A stretch of DNA of 43,376 nt from Planctomycetaceae bacterium (GCA_002726245.1 PBSM01000177.1:1-43376), one strand, 5' to 3'. Shown: positions 7,882 to 16,597, counted from the first letter of the stretch. Program-made: numbers and translations. The notes: generated from the sequence alone by a model not told the origin.

Positions 7882-9219
7882 TTATTGCTTGAGAGCGCGT
7901 TGTAACTCTTGGACCGAGGTGACACCTAGTGCAACCTGCAGGATTCCCTCTTCCTGCAGAGAGCGGTGTCCCGAGGCCTTTGCTACGCGTTTTAGGGTCT
8001 CAAGGTTCGGTTGCTTAACCAAAGCCTCTCGGATCTTGTCGTCAAGCGTAAGCAACTCGAACAGACCGATTCTTCCGCAGTATCCCAAGCCGCCACATTT
8101 CTGGCAGATGGGGATTTCGATCGGACGTCCCTTCTCATCGACGGGTGGTTCGGCCGGCGGCTTGTACTCTTGATACAGCACTTGCACGCGGCCCGCCGGA
8201 ATGCCCAACCGCTGTAGCAGTTGTGGGGGAGGCTGGAAGGGTTGCTTGCATTGGTCGCACAAACGTCTCGCGAGGCGAACGTTCAAGACGCCGGTGAGGG
8301 CTTTGGCTAATTCCGGTAGCGGCGACTTGTAGCTTACCAAGCGAAGCAGAGCCTCAATTGCGTTCGATGCATGGACGCGCGTAACCGCCATCCGTTCAAT
8401 TTCGTTCACTTGTTTGCAGAGTTCGGCTAGCACCTCGGCGCTGGTTGGGTCCGGAACAACCCAAACATCCGGTTCCTTCAAAGCGAGACGCGGCAGAATC
8501 GTCAAGGGAGTTTCGCTGGCCGCCTTGTCGTAGTAATGCTGGTTGACGTTGATGACTTCGTTGTCTGGAGCGTTCTTATCCTCGAGGCAAACGAAGTCAC
8601 GGATCAATCGATCAGCAAGCGTGAGTGACATATCCCATGTCGCGCTCAGCCCCCCACCCTTAGGAGCCGAGATCAGAACCATCCCGGGAGATGTATCCAT
8701 AAGCTCCTTGAAGAGTCCCCGCATCTTGTCACGCATGCCCAGCTCTTCGATCTTCCCGAACTTGGGCTTTTTCGGGTTGATTTTGATCAAGACTCGCTCG
8801 CCAGTTTTCACGCCCTGACTGACGAACTCGCAATTGAACTTTCCGCCGCTGAACTCCGCGCCAAACGTGCCTTCCTGCTTGGAACGCCTGTCCTGCACGT
8901 TCAAGTTGGTGATCGTCTTATAGACGGCCAGCACTGCGTTTCCCGTCTGCCGATCCATCGGATCAGCATTCAACCACACACCATCGATCTCGAATCGAAC
9001 ACCGACTCCTTGAGCCGTGAAGTCCAACATCAACCGCTCTCCACGGCGACTGAGGCAGTGTGCGAAAACACCGCCCGACATGGGGAAGCCCGGCGATTGC
9101 TTGGCTGCCAGCAAGTTGCCTTGGTCTTGCTGGTTGTCCGGCGCGCCCCTTGGCACGAAGGTTACAGGCGGAAACTGGGCGTGGAGAGGGACTGGTTCTT
9201 CTTCAGCTTGTTTGGCCAT
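7882..9219 (-). CDS. GspE/PilB-family ATPase homologue with degenerate nucleotide site
   Basis: A 445-residue member of the type II secretion/type IV pilus ATPase family by overall architecture. It has an N2-like region (about 60-150), a RecA-like core, and two CxxC pairs (Cys321/324 and Cys372/375, in CDQCKQPF and CQKCGGLGY) that match the zinc-binding loop of GspE/PilB. It also has the C-terminal GRIGLFELLTLDDKIREAL. The ATP site is unusual: the Walker A position reads SAPKGGGLSAT (184-194), lacking the GK[ST] lysine, and the Walker B region reads LKEPDVWVVPDPTSAEV (about 247-263), lacking the acidic pair. The His-box equivalent (TRVHASNA) is kept. The protein is therefore probably unable to hydrolyse ATP and may be structural or regulatory. 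It lies 52 bp after pilT. Confidence 0.85.
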   Translation of the reverse strand: MAKQAEEEPVPLHAQFPPVTFVPRGAPDNQQDQGNLLAAKQSPGFPMSGGVFAHCLSRRGERLMLDFTAQGVGVRFEIDGVWLNADPMDRQTGNAVLAVYKTITNLNVQDRRSKQEGTFGAEFSGGKFNCEFVSQGVKTGERVLIKINPKKPKFGKIEELGMRDKMRGLFKELMDTSPGMVLISAPKGGGLSATWDMSLTLADRLIRDFVCLEDKNAPDNEVINVNQHYYDKAASETPLTILPRLALKEPDVWVVPDPTSAEVLAELCKQVNEIERMAVTRVHASNAIEALLRLVSYKSPLPELAKALTGVLNVRLARRLCDQCKQPFQPPPQLLQRLGIPAGRVQVLYQEYKPPAEPPVDEKGRPIEIPICQKCGGLGYCGRIGLFELLTLDDKIREALVKQPNLETLKRVAKASGHRSLQEEGILQVALGVTSVQELQRALKQ

Positions 9220-9271
9220 GGTCGTCTGCGTGCGTCTTCGTGTAGGGGGCGAGTCGTGCGTTCGAGAATAG

Positions 9272-10474
9272 TTAGAGAATACCCGGCCCCTTCACGTCGA
9301 TGCCCTTCAGAGCCATCTTCAACGCGTCGGGATTCGGAGCGACAGAAAACGCCGTCGGCCGATCGATCAATTCGGTATCGATCAGGATCTTCAACGCCAT
9401 GGTGAAGTCCTGCATCCCCTCCTCCGCACCAATGCGGATGGCATCGGGAAGCTTGGCGTCTTCCCCTTCGAGGATGAGTTTCTGGACGGTCGAATTGAAG
9501 AGCATGATTTCGTTCAGCGGGACTCGGGACACACCCGGCTTGATGGATCTTAGCAGCTTCTGCGCGACGATCGCCTTCATGTTGCTAGCCAACGCGCTAC
9601 GCAAAGCTCCATGCATATCTTCCGGGAACAAGTCCAGAATACGCCCAATCGTGCTGGACGCTGTCCCCGCGTGGATCGTTCCATACACAAAGTGACCCGT
9701 TTCCGCGGCGTGAATCGCGGTCATGAAGGTCTCTTCATCACGCATTTCGCCTACGAGCATGATGTCCGGATCCTGACGCACGGCGTGTTTCATGGCAATC
9801 TCGAAGTCTTTCACATCAATGCCAACTTCACGCTGGTTGATCAGACATTTGTCTTCGGTGTAAACAAACTCGATCGGATCTTCCAGCGTGAGAATGTGCT
9901 TCGCGTAAATCTGATTTGTGTAGTTCAGCATCGAGGCGATCGTCGTCGATTTCCCCGAGCCCGTGACGCCAGCCAGCAAGATCATTCCCATGTCGAAGTG
10001 ACAAAGGGTTTCCATGACCTCTGGTAAGTAGAGTCCGGCGAATGGCGGAATGAAGTTGCTGACGCGACGAGCAACGAGGCCAATCTGCCCCATCTGCTGC
10101 AACATGTTAACGCGGAATCGCCAAGTCACGCCGTCCACATCAACCGTATAAGAAAAGTCGGCACCACCTTCGTCATCGAAGATCCGCCGATTCCGCTCGT
10201 CCATCATGGGGATCAACAGCGAGCACATTTCCTCCGCATCGATGGGACCACGATTGAGTGGCTTCAGGATGCCACCCTCGCGGATCAGCGGCGCCTTACC
10301 AACCTTCAAGTGGAGGTCGCTACCTTCCAGTTTGACCAGTGCGCGGAACAGCTTGTCCACGGCCAAGCTTTCCTTTTTCCGGTTGAAACGCTGGGCAAAC
10401 TTCGCTGCTTCGTCCGCTGCATGAACTGCGTCGTCTATTTCTTCGACTTCAGGTTTTTCTGCTACCGTTGCCAT
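9272..10474 (-). CDS. pilT: PilT-like twitching motility/retraction ATPase
   Basis: A 400-residue hexameric ATPase of the PilT/PilU type, which powers pilus disassembly at the inner membrane. Motifs in order: the N-terminal PAS-like region with LVKLEGSDLHLKVGKAPLIR (about 47-65), intact Walker A GVTGSGKS (169-176), Asp box TLEDPIEFVY (196-205), Walker B RQDPDIMLVGEMRDEET (233-249), and His box GHFVYGTIHAGTASSTI (260-276). The AIRIGAEEGMQDF element fits the PilT C-terminal AIRxG motif. An acidic extension of about 35 residues precedes the domain. A good purine-rich site (gaggtgg) lies just upstream of the ATG. It follows hisF by 45 bp and precedes the degenerate GspE-like gene. No pilin or other pilus genes are in the window. 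Confidence 0.93.
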   Translation of the reverse strand: MATVAEKPEVEEIDDAVHAADEAAKFAQRFNRKKESLAVDKLFRALVKLEGSDLHLKVGKAPLIREGGILKPLNRGPIDAEEMCSLLIPMMDERNRRIFDDEGGADFSYTVDVDGVTWRFRVNMLQQMGQIGLVARRVSNFIPPFAGLYLPEVMETLCHFDMGMILLAGVTGSGKSTTIASMLNYTNQIYAKHILTLEDPIEFVYTEDKCLINQREVGIDVKDFEIAMKHAVRQDPDIMLVGEMRDEETFMTAIHAAETGHFVYGTIHAGTASSTIGRILDLFPEDMHGALRSALASNMKAIVAQKLLRSIKPGVSRVPLNEIMLFNSTVQKLILEGEDAKLPDAIRIGAEEGMQDFTMALKILIDTELIDRPTAFSVAPNPDALKMALKGIDVKGPGIL

Positions 10475-10519
10475 TTTTCCACCTCGTCATAAACCACTGT
10501 GTGGCGATCACTTTACAGG

Positions 10520-11287
10520 TTAGAGACGAACGGCGACGCCTTCGCCGGCCATCACCTCTTTTGTTTCTCGAATCGTGTACTCTGCGAAATGGAAGATACT
10601 GGCCGCAAGTGCCGCATCCGCCTTACCAATCGTGATGGCATCCGCCAGATGCTGCGGGCTGCCAGCCCCGCCGCTGGCAATGACGGGAATCGAAACAGCC
10701 GCACTAACCGCAGCCGTAATCTCTAAATCGTACCCGTCCTTCGTGCCATCGCAATCCATGCTGGTGAGCACGATCTCGCCCGCTCCGAGCTCCTCGACGC
10801 GCCGAGCCCAAGCCACCGCTTCGAGCCCGGTTGGTTTCCGCCCGCCGTTGATGTGGACTTCCCAAACCTCGTGGCCGTTATAGTCAACTCGTTTCGGATC
10901 GATGTTGACGACAATACACTGGCTGCCGAACCTCTGAGCCGCTTCTCTGACGAAGTTGGGATTCTTGCACGCTGCTGAGTTAATCGAGACCTTATCGCTG
11001 CCGGCGCTTAGCAACGCGCGAATGTCTTCGATGGCGCGGATGCCGCCGCCTACGGTAAGTGGCATAAAGACCTGCTCGGCAGTCCGGCGCACCACATCGA
11101 TCATGATGTCGCGTTTTTCGTGGCTGGCGGTAATATCAAGGAAAACGAGTTCATCGGCACCTTCCGCTTCATACCGCGAGGCGACTTGAACAGGATCTCC
11201 GGCATCGCGCAGGTTGACAAAGTTCGTGCCCTTGACGACACGACCTTTATTAACATCCAAGCAGGGGATAACTCGCTTCGCCAGCAT
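10520..11287 (-). CDS. hisF: Imidazole glycerol phosphate synthase subunit HisF
   Basis: The cyclase half of IGP synthase. Using ammonia from HisH, it converts PRFAR to imidazole glycerol phosphate and AICAR. At 255 residues the length is normal. The (beta/alpha)8 barrel starts [20 protein letters not shown] with catalytic Asp11; the second catalytic Asp is in [10 protein letters not shown] (about residue 130). [13 protein letters not shown] and [15 protein letters not shown] are the two phosphate-binding loops. It appears to be the first gene of the minus-strand run that continues with pilT, the GspE-like gene, a membrane protein and the YiiX-like gene. HisH and HisA are not nearby, so the histidine genes are dispersed. 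Confidence 0.97.
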   Translation of the reverse strand: MLAKRVIPCLDVNKGRVVKGTNFVNLRDAGDPVQVASRYEAEGADELVFLDITASHEKRDIMIDVVRRTAEQVFMPLTVGGGIRAIEDIRALLSAGSDKVSINSAACKNPNFVREAAQRFGSQCIVVNIDPKRVDYNGHEVWEVHINGGRKPTGLEAVAWARRVEELGAGEIVLTSMDCDGTKDGYDLEITAAVSAAVSIPVIASGGAGSPQHLADAITIGKADAALAASIFHFAEYTIRETKEVMAGEGVAVRL

Positions 11288-11438
11288 AGCTGTTCCGGCC
11301 GGACACGTTCGAAACGCGGAACTCCGTTCACTGCTTCTCTTTAGGAATCAATCCCTTACTCTAAGCAGCGTATGGGTCGCGGTCAACTCTAACCCGCAGC
11401 AGCAACAGGGCTTTTGTGGAGCCAGGCCCAGTTCTGGC
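11288..11438. promoter_or_regulatory. Region upstream of hisF, probable promoter
   Basis: About 150 bp between hisF and the kelch remnant. It must carry the promoter of the hisF-pilT run on the minus strand, but no -35/-10 pair is convincing by eye. Confidence 0.25.
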
Positions 11439-11912
11439 TTTTTTCGCTCGGGGCACAGCGCCAACGTGGCGGGTGACGGCAACACCATGATCGTTTTCGC
11501 CGGCGCGGATCTGAATGCCCAGTTCACCAACACGACGCTGGCGTACAACGCGACGTCCGATTTCTGGAGTGATGTGTCGGCGACGAACTCACCGGATCCG
11601 CGGACGAAGCACGGCGCCGCTTCCGATGGTGAGACGATTTACATCTTCGGCCATAAGGACGCGTCAGGCGAGGCATGGAAAGAAACTTGGGAGTACGGCA
11701 TCAACGCCAACTTCTGGGCGGAACGCGAAGACTCATCACGTCAATTCTTAGATGGCGAAGCGCAGTTCATCGACCCTGAACTAAGAACCAGCAAGCAAGC
11801 AGGTGACCCAGACGCACCCGTAGCCGAAGTCGACGTAGCGGCAGGGCTACGTTCGGCGGCGCCCTTGTCGAGGCTTGTGGCGAGAAGCTGGGGCGATTGG
11901 GAGTTCAGGTGA
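11439..11912 (+). pseudogene. Kelch-repeat protein remnant
   Basis: A plus-strand open stretch encodes SGHSANVAGDGNTMIVFAG, then NTTLAYNATSDFWSDVSA, then RTKHGAASDGETIYIFGHKD and WKETWEYGINANFW. These are two kelch-type blades with the usual pattern of R-x-GH, a gly-rich iYvFGG-like strand, and an aromatic position ending in W. The frame is open upstream only because it crosses hisF in antisense, with no start or signal peptide of its own. After about 11750 the sequence is low in kelch character and ends at TGA 11912. A complete kelch propeller needs five to seven blades, so this is a fragment. Confidence 0.5.
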
Positions 11913-11934
11913 CTCGCAAAGCTGGCTGCGAGTC
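11911..11934. repeat. Short stem-loop
   Basis: gactcgca (11911-11918) pairs perfectly with tgcgagtc (11927-11934) over an 8-nt loop. It lies directly at the end of the kelch remnant. Function unknown; no U-tract follows. Confidence 0.3.
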
Positions 11935-12153
11935 AGAAACCGGCTACATTGACTGACCGCAGTGATCGTCCTTGGGACAACGCGGAGCGTCGCCCCTCGC
12001 ATGCGGACCGGCGGCGTTCTATTTCCCGAGAAATGATGGGGAAACAATTCCTGGCCGCTCTGCCGCACGGCCCCAAACACCGCAAAGTGTCGATGCTCTT
12101 CCAGGACCTGATTGCCCTCGCCGCGTGATCCCCTAAAGTGCAGTGTAGAACGA

Positions 12154-12363
12154 ATGACGGTTCTTCGCGAAACGGAGAAAGTGTTGATACCCGAGCGTGG
12201 AGTCATGTTGGGGAATTTCGGAGTTGCAGCCGTCAACGGGCAGGAATCGTGGGTGACCGATTCAGAGTTTATTACCAATGGTAAATCGCATCAGCGCGGT
12301 GCCGACGGTAGCACATTTATCGCCCGGCTCAAGTGGAGTCAGCCGAACCGTCGTGATAAGTAG
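12154..12363 (+). pseudogene. Probable C-terminal fragment of a sialidase-like (BNR) protein
   Basis: An open frame of 69 codons reads IPERGVMLGNFGVAAVNGQE, then SWVTDSEFI, and ends GADGSTFIARLKWSQPNR. The final ARLKWSQPNR resembles the last strand of planctomycete proteins usually annotated as sialidase/BNR-repeat, as far as I recall that family. It is far too short for a propeller, and no signal peptide or Asp box is present. A further 30-codon open stretch at 12036-12128 (LPHGPKHRKVSMLFQDLIAL) on the same strand could belong to the same lost gene. The family call is tentative; the coding character is moderately convincing. Confidence 0.35.
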
Positions 12364-12707
12364 TCTAGTGAAGATCGGATCGTTGTCTGTCAACGGTCCT
12401 GGCGTTTCCAACAAAGGACTTTAACCAATTTGTCACATCGAAATCGCTCTCGCCGGTCCGGAAGATGTTACCAAGTGAGTCGGTACTCACTGGAAAGGCT
12501 GCGACGTCTGGAGAATTGCCGCGGGTGATTAGCTTCCCCGGCCACGATCGAACACGACGAGAAGATATGCCCGCTCAGCATGGAAACGTGGACGGGATTG
12601 CCGACCCGAGGGAAACGCTCGGAACTGCACAGTGGTCAGTGACGGGTGCCGCAGGTCGTGAATCCTCTCAGCGCCGCGAGAATCTCGTGGTGGGCACAAG
12701 TCGCCGA
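12364..12707. other. Gene-free stretch
   Basis: About 340 bp between the sialidase-like scrap and the end of the Ldh-family gene. Short open frames occur on both strands, but none has a start, family motif or consistent codon use. I see no hairpin with a U-tract and no repeats. Confidence 0.4.
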
Positions 12708-13748
12708 TCACCAGAACACCTTCACTCCCAGTCGGTCCGCGATCTCGGCGAGTAAGGTGAGGTGGTCACGATGGAGTGGAATACCGTTCTCTCGCCACTG
12801 CTGTTCCCTTTCCCATTCCAACTCGCCCGGCAGGCAGACGCGTTCGAATCCGTCCCGTGGCGGTGTGCGGTGGCAGGCGGCAATCATCTCATCGACTTCA
12901 CCCAGGAATTGCTCCCGCGAAACAAAACGCTCGATCGAAATCGCCGTGAACGTGTGCTCGGAATCGGTGGCCGCATTGTAGCGTTCGCGACGGCTGGGAA
13001 CTTGTCCACCGCTGAGTGCTCCGGCCAGCAACCCCGCCGCCACTGCCAAGCCATAGCCGCGCGTACCGCCCGCGGGAAACATGATGAACGCCTCAGCCGG
13101 ATCGTCGGTGGGGTTGCCTTCTTTGTCCAGGCACCAGTCAGGCGGGAGTTTTTGGCCGTAGATTCTCATCGTCTCGACACGCTGCCAAGCCGCGACGCCT
13201 GCCGCCGTGTCGATGACGATTGGAAAGCCTTCGCGCGTGGGAAACGCCCATGCCAGCGGGTGGTTCGCCAGCGCGGAATCGCGTCCGCCGAAAGGCGCAA
13301 CGCTTGGGCCGCCGGTGTTGGTCGTCGTGAAGCCGATCATGCCGTGGGCGAGTGCTTGCATGGCGTATATGGACGCCGCACCCAAGTGGTGGCTGCGGCG
13401 GACGTTCACCATACCGACACCCACTTGCCTCGCTTTCTCGATCGCTCGCTGCATCCCGTCACGCGCCGCAAGATGCCCGATCCCACGATCCGCATCGACC
13501 ACCGCCATCGCCGGTGTCTCGCGCTCGACTTTCGGTTGTGGATGTGCCTTCATGTGCCCGTCGAGGATGTGCTTCAAGTAATTCGGGGCCAGGCGAGTGC
13601 CATGGCTGAAGATGCCGCGGAGGTCCGTGCCGACCAGCACTTCGGCGGTTGAATCCGCGTCGGATGACGGCATGCCGGTCTTCTGAAAGAGGTCGCTTAC
13701 GAACGTGCGCAGTTCAGCGGGCTGGATCGGGGTTTCGTCGGGATGCAT
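12708..13748 (-). CDS. Ldh family oxidoreductase (malate/L-lactate dehydrogenase type)
   Basis: A 346-residue NAD(P)-dependent dehydrogenase of the Ldh_2 family, which reduces or oxidises 2-oxoacids, ureidoglycolate, or sugar-acid ketones; the substrate cannot be read from sequence. Family marks: TDLRGIFSHGTRL (about 37-49), VDADRGIGHLAARDGMQRAI (about 80-99), VRRSHHLGAASIYAMQA (about 112-128, with the paired histidines of the active site), GFTTTNTGGPSVAPFGG, and late GGTRGYGLAVAAGLLAGALS. ATG 13748 gives normal family length; a GTG at 13793 would add 15 residues. It is monocistronic and faces away from the DUF1501 gene. No export signal, so cytosolic. Confidence 0.9.
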   Translation of the reverse strand: MHPDETPIQPAELRTFVSDLFQKTGMPSSDADSTAEVLVGTDLRGIFSHGTRLAPNYLKHILDGHMKAHPQPKVERETPAMAVVDADRGIGHLAARDGMQRAIEKARQVGVGMVNVRRSHHLGAASIYAMQALAHGMIGFTTTNTGGPSVAPFGGRDSALANHPLAWAFPTREGFPIVIDTAAGVAAWQRVETMRIYGQKLPPDWCLDKEGNPTDDPAEAFIMFPAGGTRGYGLAVAAGLLAGALSGGQVPSRRERYNAATDSEHTFTAISIERFVSREQFLGEVDEMIAACHRTPPRDGFERVCLPGELEWEREQQWRENGIPLHRDHLTLLAEIADRLGVKVFW

Positions 13749-14074
13749 GGGCAGGCTTTCAGAAAGCTCAACGGAAAATCGATACGTCGGCACATTCTAC
13801 TTGTCTGAAACAGTTCCTCAACTGTCTGTTGTTGGTCGCCCCCTGCAGCCTCAACACTTCCACGGCATATTTACCGAGGGCGGATTGAAACCGCCCGTTC
13901 TGGGCGAAACCGCGCGGTATCTGTGGTGTCTACGACTGTGGGGACGCGAGTACCGGCGTAGAATGATCTAGCTATGGACTTCCAGGCTCCGGCACTTTGG
14001 GAATATGGTCTGTATCCTGGCAGTCGTGACGTTGAACGTGTATCCGGCGGATTGTCATAGTGCGGACGGCAACG
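13749..14074. other. Divergent intergenic region between the Ldh gene and DUF1501
   Basis: About 325 bp that must carry both promoters. A small perfect stem gggcgg/ccgccc occurs at 13878-13883 and 13891-13896. A 28-codon open frame at 13974-14060 ends just before the DUF1501 start, but has no recognisable content. No promoter boxes can be assigned. Confidence 0.3.
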
Positions 14075-15478
14075 ATGGACCGACGTGAGTTTCTGGTTGC
14101 TTCAAGTCTCGGTATCTCGGGAATGGCTGCGGGGAATTGCGCCGAAACTGCGGATTCGATTGGCCGAGATCCATCACATGGAAAAGCTCGATCGACGATC
14201 TTCATCTATTTGACCGGAGGACCGTCGCACATCGACCTCTGGGATATGAAGCCGGCGGCCCCCGCTGAGGTGCGAGGTTCGTTTCAACCCGTGGCGACCG
14301 CGGCTCCTGGGATTCAGGTGTGCGAGCATCTGCCGCACGTGGCGCAGCAGGCCCATCATCTGGCCTTTGTCCGGTCGCTGGGACAGCATGGGCGCGGGCC
14401 GAACGATCATCATGCGGGCCGTTACTACACGATGACCGGTCATCCGCCGGGCCCGACGTTTCCCAACACGCGCAGGCCTTTGCCGGAAGACTGGCCGTTT
14501 ATCGGTTCAGTAGTGACGTCCAAGCGTCCCGCACATCCGACGTTGCCCTCGCTTCTTTGGTTGCCGACGAAGTCTGGGCCAGACAACGTGTCGAATCCGG
14601 GAGCATTTGGTGGTCGACTTGGCGTTCAACACGATCCCGTTTATGTCCTGGGGCAACATTCTAAACCGCTGGAGTTCCGTGCTCCGTTCCTCACGCTGGA
14701 AGGTGACGTGACGGTTGAACGCCTGAAAAACCGGTACGGGCTCTTGAAGACGCTGGGCTCGGCCGAGCAGGCATTCGAGCAAAGCGTTTCAGTGCAGAAT
14801 TACAGCCAATTGCAGCAAAAGGCGTTTTCGCTGCTCTCATCGCAGGGAGCTAAGAATGCCTTCGATGTCTCGCAGGAACCTGCTTCTCTGCGAGAGAAGT
14901 ATGGCGAAACGGTGAACGGCATGGGCATGTTGATGACGCGTCGTCTGGTCGAGGCGGGCGTGCCATTTGTCACGATGCACTGGCTGCACAATTACGACGA
15001 GGACAAGAAACGCGGTTGTCTTGGCGGCGCCTGGGATACGCACTGGAAGAGCTTTTCGTGCCTTAAGGACCATCTCCTGCCTCAGTTCGATCGACCATTT
15101 GCAACACTTCTGCAGGATCTGGACGAACGGGGGCTACTGGATCAGACGCTGGTTGTGGTCACTAGCGAAATGGGTCGCACGCCGAAGATTGGTGATCACC
15201 GTTCCGGAGGCGCGGGTTCCGCCGAACCTGGCCGCGACCACTGGACTCACTGTCAAACCGCTCTACTGGCTGGCGGAGGCATTCGCGGCGGTCAGGTATA
15301 TGGCTCCAGCGACAAGATTGCAGCCTATCCTGCTGACAAGCCGGTCGGCCCCGAGCATCTGGCCCATACGATTTACCACGCAATGGGGCTGGACGACATG
15401 ATTGCGTACGACAATCAGAACCGACCGTTTCATATGCTCGAAGAAGGCGAGCCGCTGACGTCGTTGTTTGGCACTTGA
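14075..15478 (+). CDS. DUF1501 family protein (Tat-exported, sulfatase-like fold)
   Basis: A 467-residue DUF1501 protein, a family expanded in planctomycetes and usually paired with a DUF1549/DUF1553 cytochrome gene. It begins MDRREFLVASSLGISGMAAG, a Tat-type leader, so ATG 14075 is preferred over GTG 14060. Family marks: IYLTGGPSHIDLWDMKP (about 45-60), VRSLGQHGRGPNDHHAGRYY, MLMTRRLVEAGVPFVTMHW, DTHWKSFSCLKDHLLPQFD, LVVVTSEMGRTPKIG, and DHWTHCQTALLAGGGIRGGQ near the end. The scattered Asp/His residues resemble the alkaline-phosphatase/sulfatase superfamily metal ligands. It has no cytochrome partner next to it, so it is solitary here. Function is unproven for the family. Confidence 0.93.
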   Translation: MDRREFLVASSLGISGMAAGNCAETADSIGRDPSHGKARSTIFIYLTGGPSHIDLWDMKPAAPAEVRGSFQPVATAAPGIQVCEHLPHVAQQAHHLAFVRSLGQHGRGPNDHHAGRYYTMTGHPPGPTFPNTRRPLPEDWPFIGSVVTSKRPAHPTLPSLLWLPTKSGPDNVSNPGAFGGRLGVQHDPVYVLGQHSKPLEFRAPFLTLEGDVTVERLKNRYGLLKTLGSAEQAFEQSVSVQNYSQLQQKAFSLLSSQGAKNAFDVSQEPASLREKYGETVNGMGMLMTRRLVEAGVPFVTMHWLHNYDEDKKRGCLGGAWDTHWKSFSCLKDHLLPQFDRPFATLLQDLDERGLLDQTLVVVTSEMGRTPKIGDHRSGGAGSAEPGRDHWTHCQTALLAGGGIRGGQVYGSSDKIAAYPADKPVGPEHLAHTIYHAMGLDDMIAYDNQNRPFHMLEEGEPLTSLFGT

Positions 15479-15820
15479 CCGGGCGGGATATCCGCTCGGC
15501 GCTGACAGGTTGTGGGGACCGCGCCCTCTGTCTTCAGAACTGCGCAACTTCCGGTCGGTTAGACGTCTGTTAACCGAAGCGCGCTACGAGAACCGCAGCC
15601 GGGCCTTCCGTTCCGTAGACAACTTACAATCGCATACTTAGTATTGAATCCGTTGCTTCGCACGAATCTCGGCTGGATAGCGGTGTCACTCAGCAGCTTC
15701 GACATGGGTGTCGCAGAACGGCGGAAGGTGAACGGAATTGCAGCACAGCTGGTAAACTATTCTGCCAACGAGTGTGCGTGCTGGCGACGACCGACCGGCA
15801 AGTAGCGAAAGAGCAGTGAG
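15479..15820. other. Gene-free stretch
   Basis: About 340 bp after the DUF1501 gene. No open frame with coding character and no strong hairpin was found. The last ~100 bp presumably hold the promoter of the small gene at 15821. Confidence 0.35.
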
Positions 15821-16096
15821 ATGCCTGCCCCGGACACTGACAACATTGTCGTTCTATTCAAAGGCGGACGGTTGCCGTCCTGGCATCAGTTGATGCGGCT
15901 TGAAGCCTTTCAGCTCATGACGCCGAAGAACGACTGGCACCGGGCTTGGGTCATTGAGCTACCGACGCTGGAAGCTGCGGAAGCCTGGGTGGAAGGCGAG
16001 GAATCCCTGCCCCACGGCATGCATGCTAAGAGAATCATTTACTTTGCCCGTAAGTGGTCTCCGGCGTATTTCGCGAGCTGGATCAAGAGAGACTGA
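15821..16096 (+). CDS. Small conserved-looking hypothetical protein
   Basis: A 91-residue soluble protein that I do not recognise. It has a clean ATG, a plausible alternation of strands and helices (NIVVLFKGG, LEAFQLM, HRAWVIELPTLEAAEAWVEG, KRIIYFARKWSPAYFASW) and many aromatic residues. The strand-helix-strand layout could be a ferredoxin-like fold, but that is a guess. A weak purine-rich stretch (gcagtgag) precedes the start. Its TGA overlaps by one base the left terminal repeat of the 106-bp element that follows, so insertion of that element may have set or altered its C-terminus. Confidence 0.55.
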   Translation: MPAPDTDNIVVLFKGGRLPSWHQLMRLEAFQLMTPKNDWHRAWVIELPTLEAAEAWVEGEESLPHGMHAKRIIYFARKWSPAYFASWIKRD

Positions 16097-16201
16097 CTAG
16101 CACCAAACGGAGTTTGACCAAGGGTGCGTTCACATTGAAGTTTTACGCTTTCTACGCTTTCAAAGTTTATACGAATTCACCCGATTCCATTTGGTGCTAG
16201 T
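16096..16201. repeat. 106-bp element with 12-bp terminal inverted repeats (MITE-like)
   Basis: actagcaccaaa (16096-16107) is repeated perfectly in inverse orientation at 16190-16201. The 82-bp interior is AT-rich compared with its surroundings and contains the direct repeat tacgcttt twice (16144-16151 and 16153-16160). No obvious target duplication flanks it. Size and ends fit a miniature inverted-repeat element, but one copy alone cannot prove mobility. Confidence 0.4.
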
Positions 16202-16371
16202 TTCACGATTGTTGCTTGGTGAACTCTTGCGCCCGCGCAGTTGCAGAACTCGTCCGACGCCGATGTTCATTGGCTGTTGTACCTGATCCGCCGTACTGTT
16301 AACCAGGTTCCAGGCGTTCGAGTTGGTCGAACGGATTAACGCGATTTGAGACGCGCGTTAACCAAAACAAA

Positions 16372-16557
16372 ATGAAGGCTGACGTACTCGGGAATGTCTT
16401 TGCGACCGGACCAGGCGGCGTGCTAGTTCTCTCGCCGCAAGGCAAGCTGCTTGGCCGTATCGTCACCGGTGAGCGGATTGCCAATGTCGGCTGGGGCAAC
16501 GACGGCAGCATTCTCTACCTGACATCCGACATGTATCTTTGCAGGGTCCAGACCTAG
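16372..16557 (+). pseudogene. C-terminal fragment of an SMP-30/gluconolactonase-like protein
   Basis: Sixty-one codons read MKADVLGNVFATGPGGVLVL, then SPQGKLLGRIVTGERIANVGW and GNDGSILYLTSDMYLCRVQT. This is the last blade and a half of an SMP-30/gluconolactonase propeller, whose full length is about 300 residues. The usual preceding Asp-Gly of the DG-MK-D motif is missing because similarity stops at the apparent start codon. The upstream ~170 bp show no further propeller in any frame. It is therefore a truncated remnant, probably left by deletion. Confidence 0.75.
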
Positions 16558-16597
16558 ACCAAAGGCGTTGGATTTGAATGACGGACGGGCCGACTCG

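Noticed and set aside
12762-13652. 296-codon plus-strand open frame opposite the Ldh gene
   Set aside because: Antisense shadow; composition is Arg/His/Ala-rich with no motif, and the Ldh frame carries clear family motifs.
13748-13793. GTG start for the Ldh-family gene
   Set aside because: It adds 15 residues without conservation; ATG 13748 gives the usual family length.
13878-13896. gggcgg/ccgccc mini-hairpin as a terminator or riboswitch
   Set aside because: Only six pairs, no U-tract and no conserved surrounding structure.
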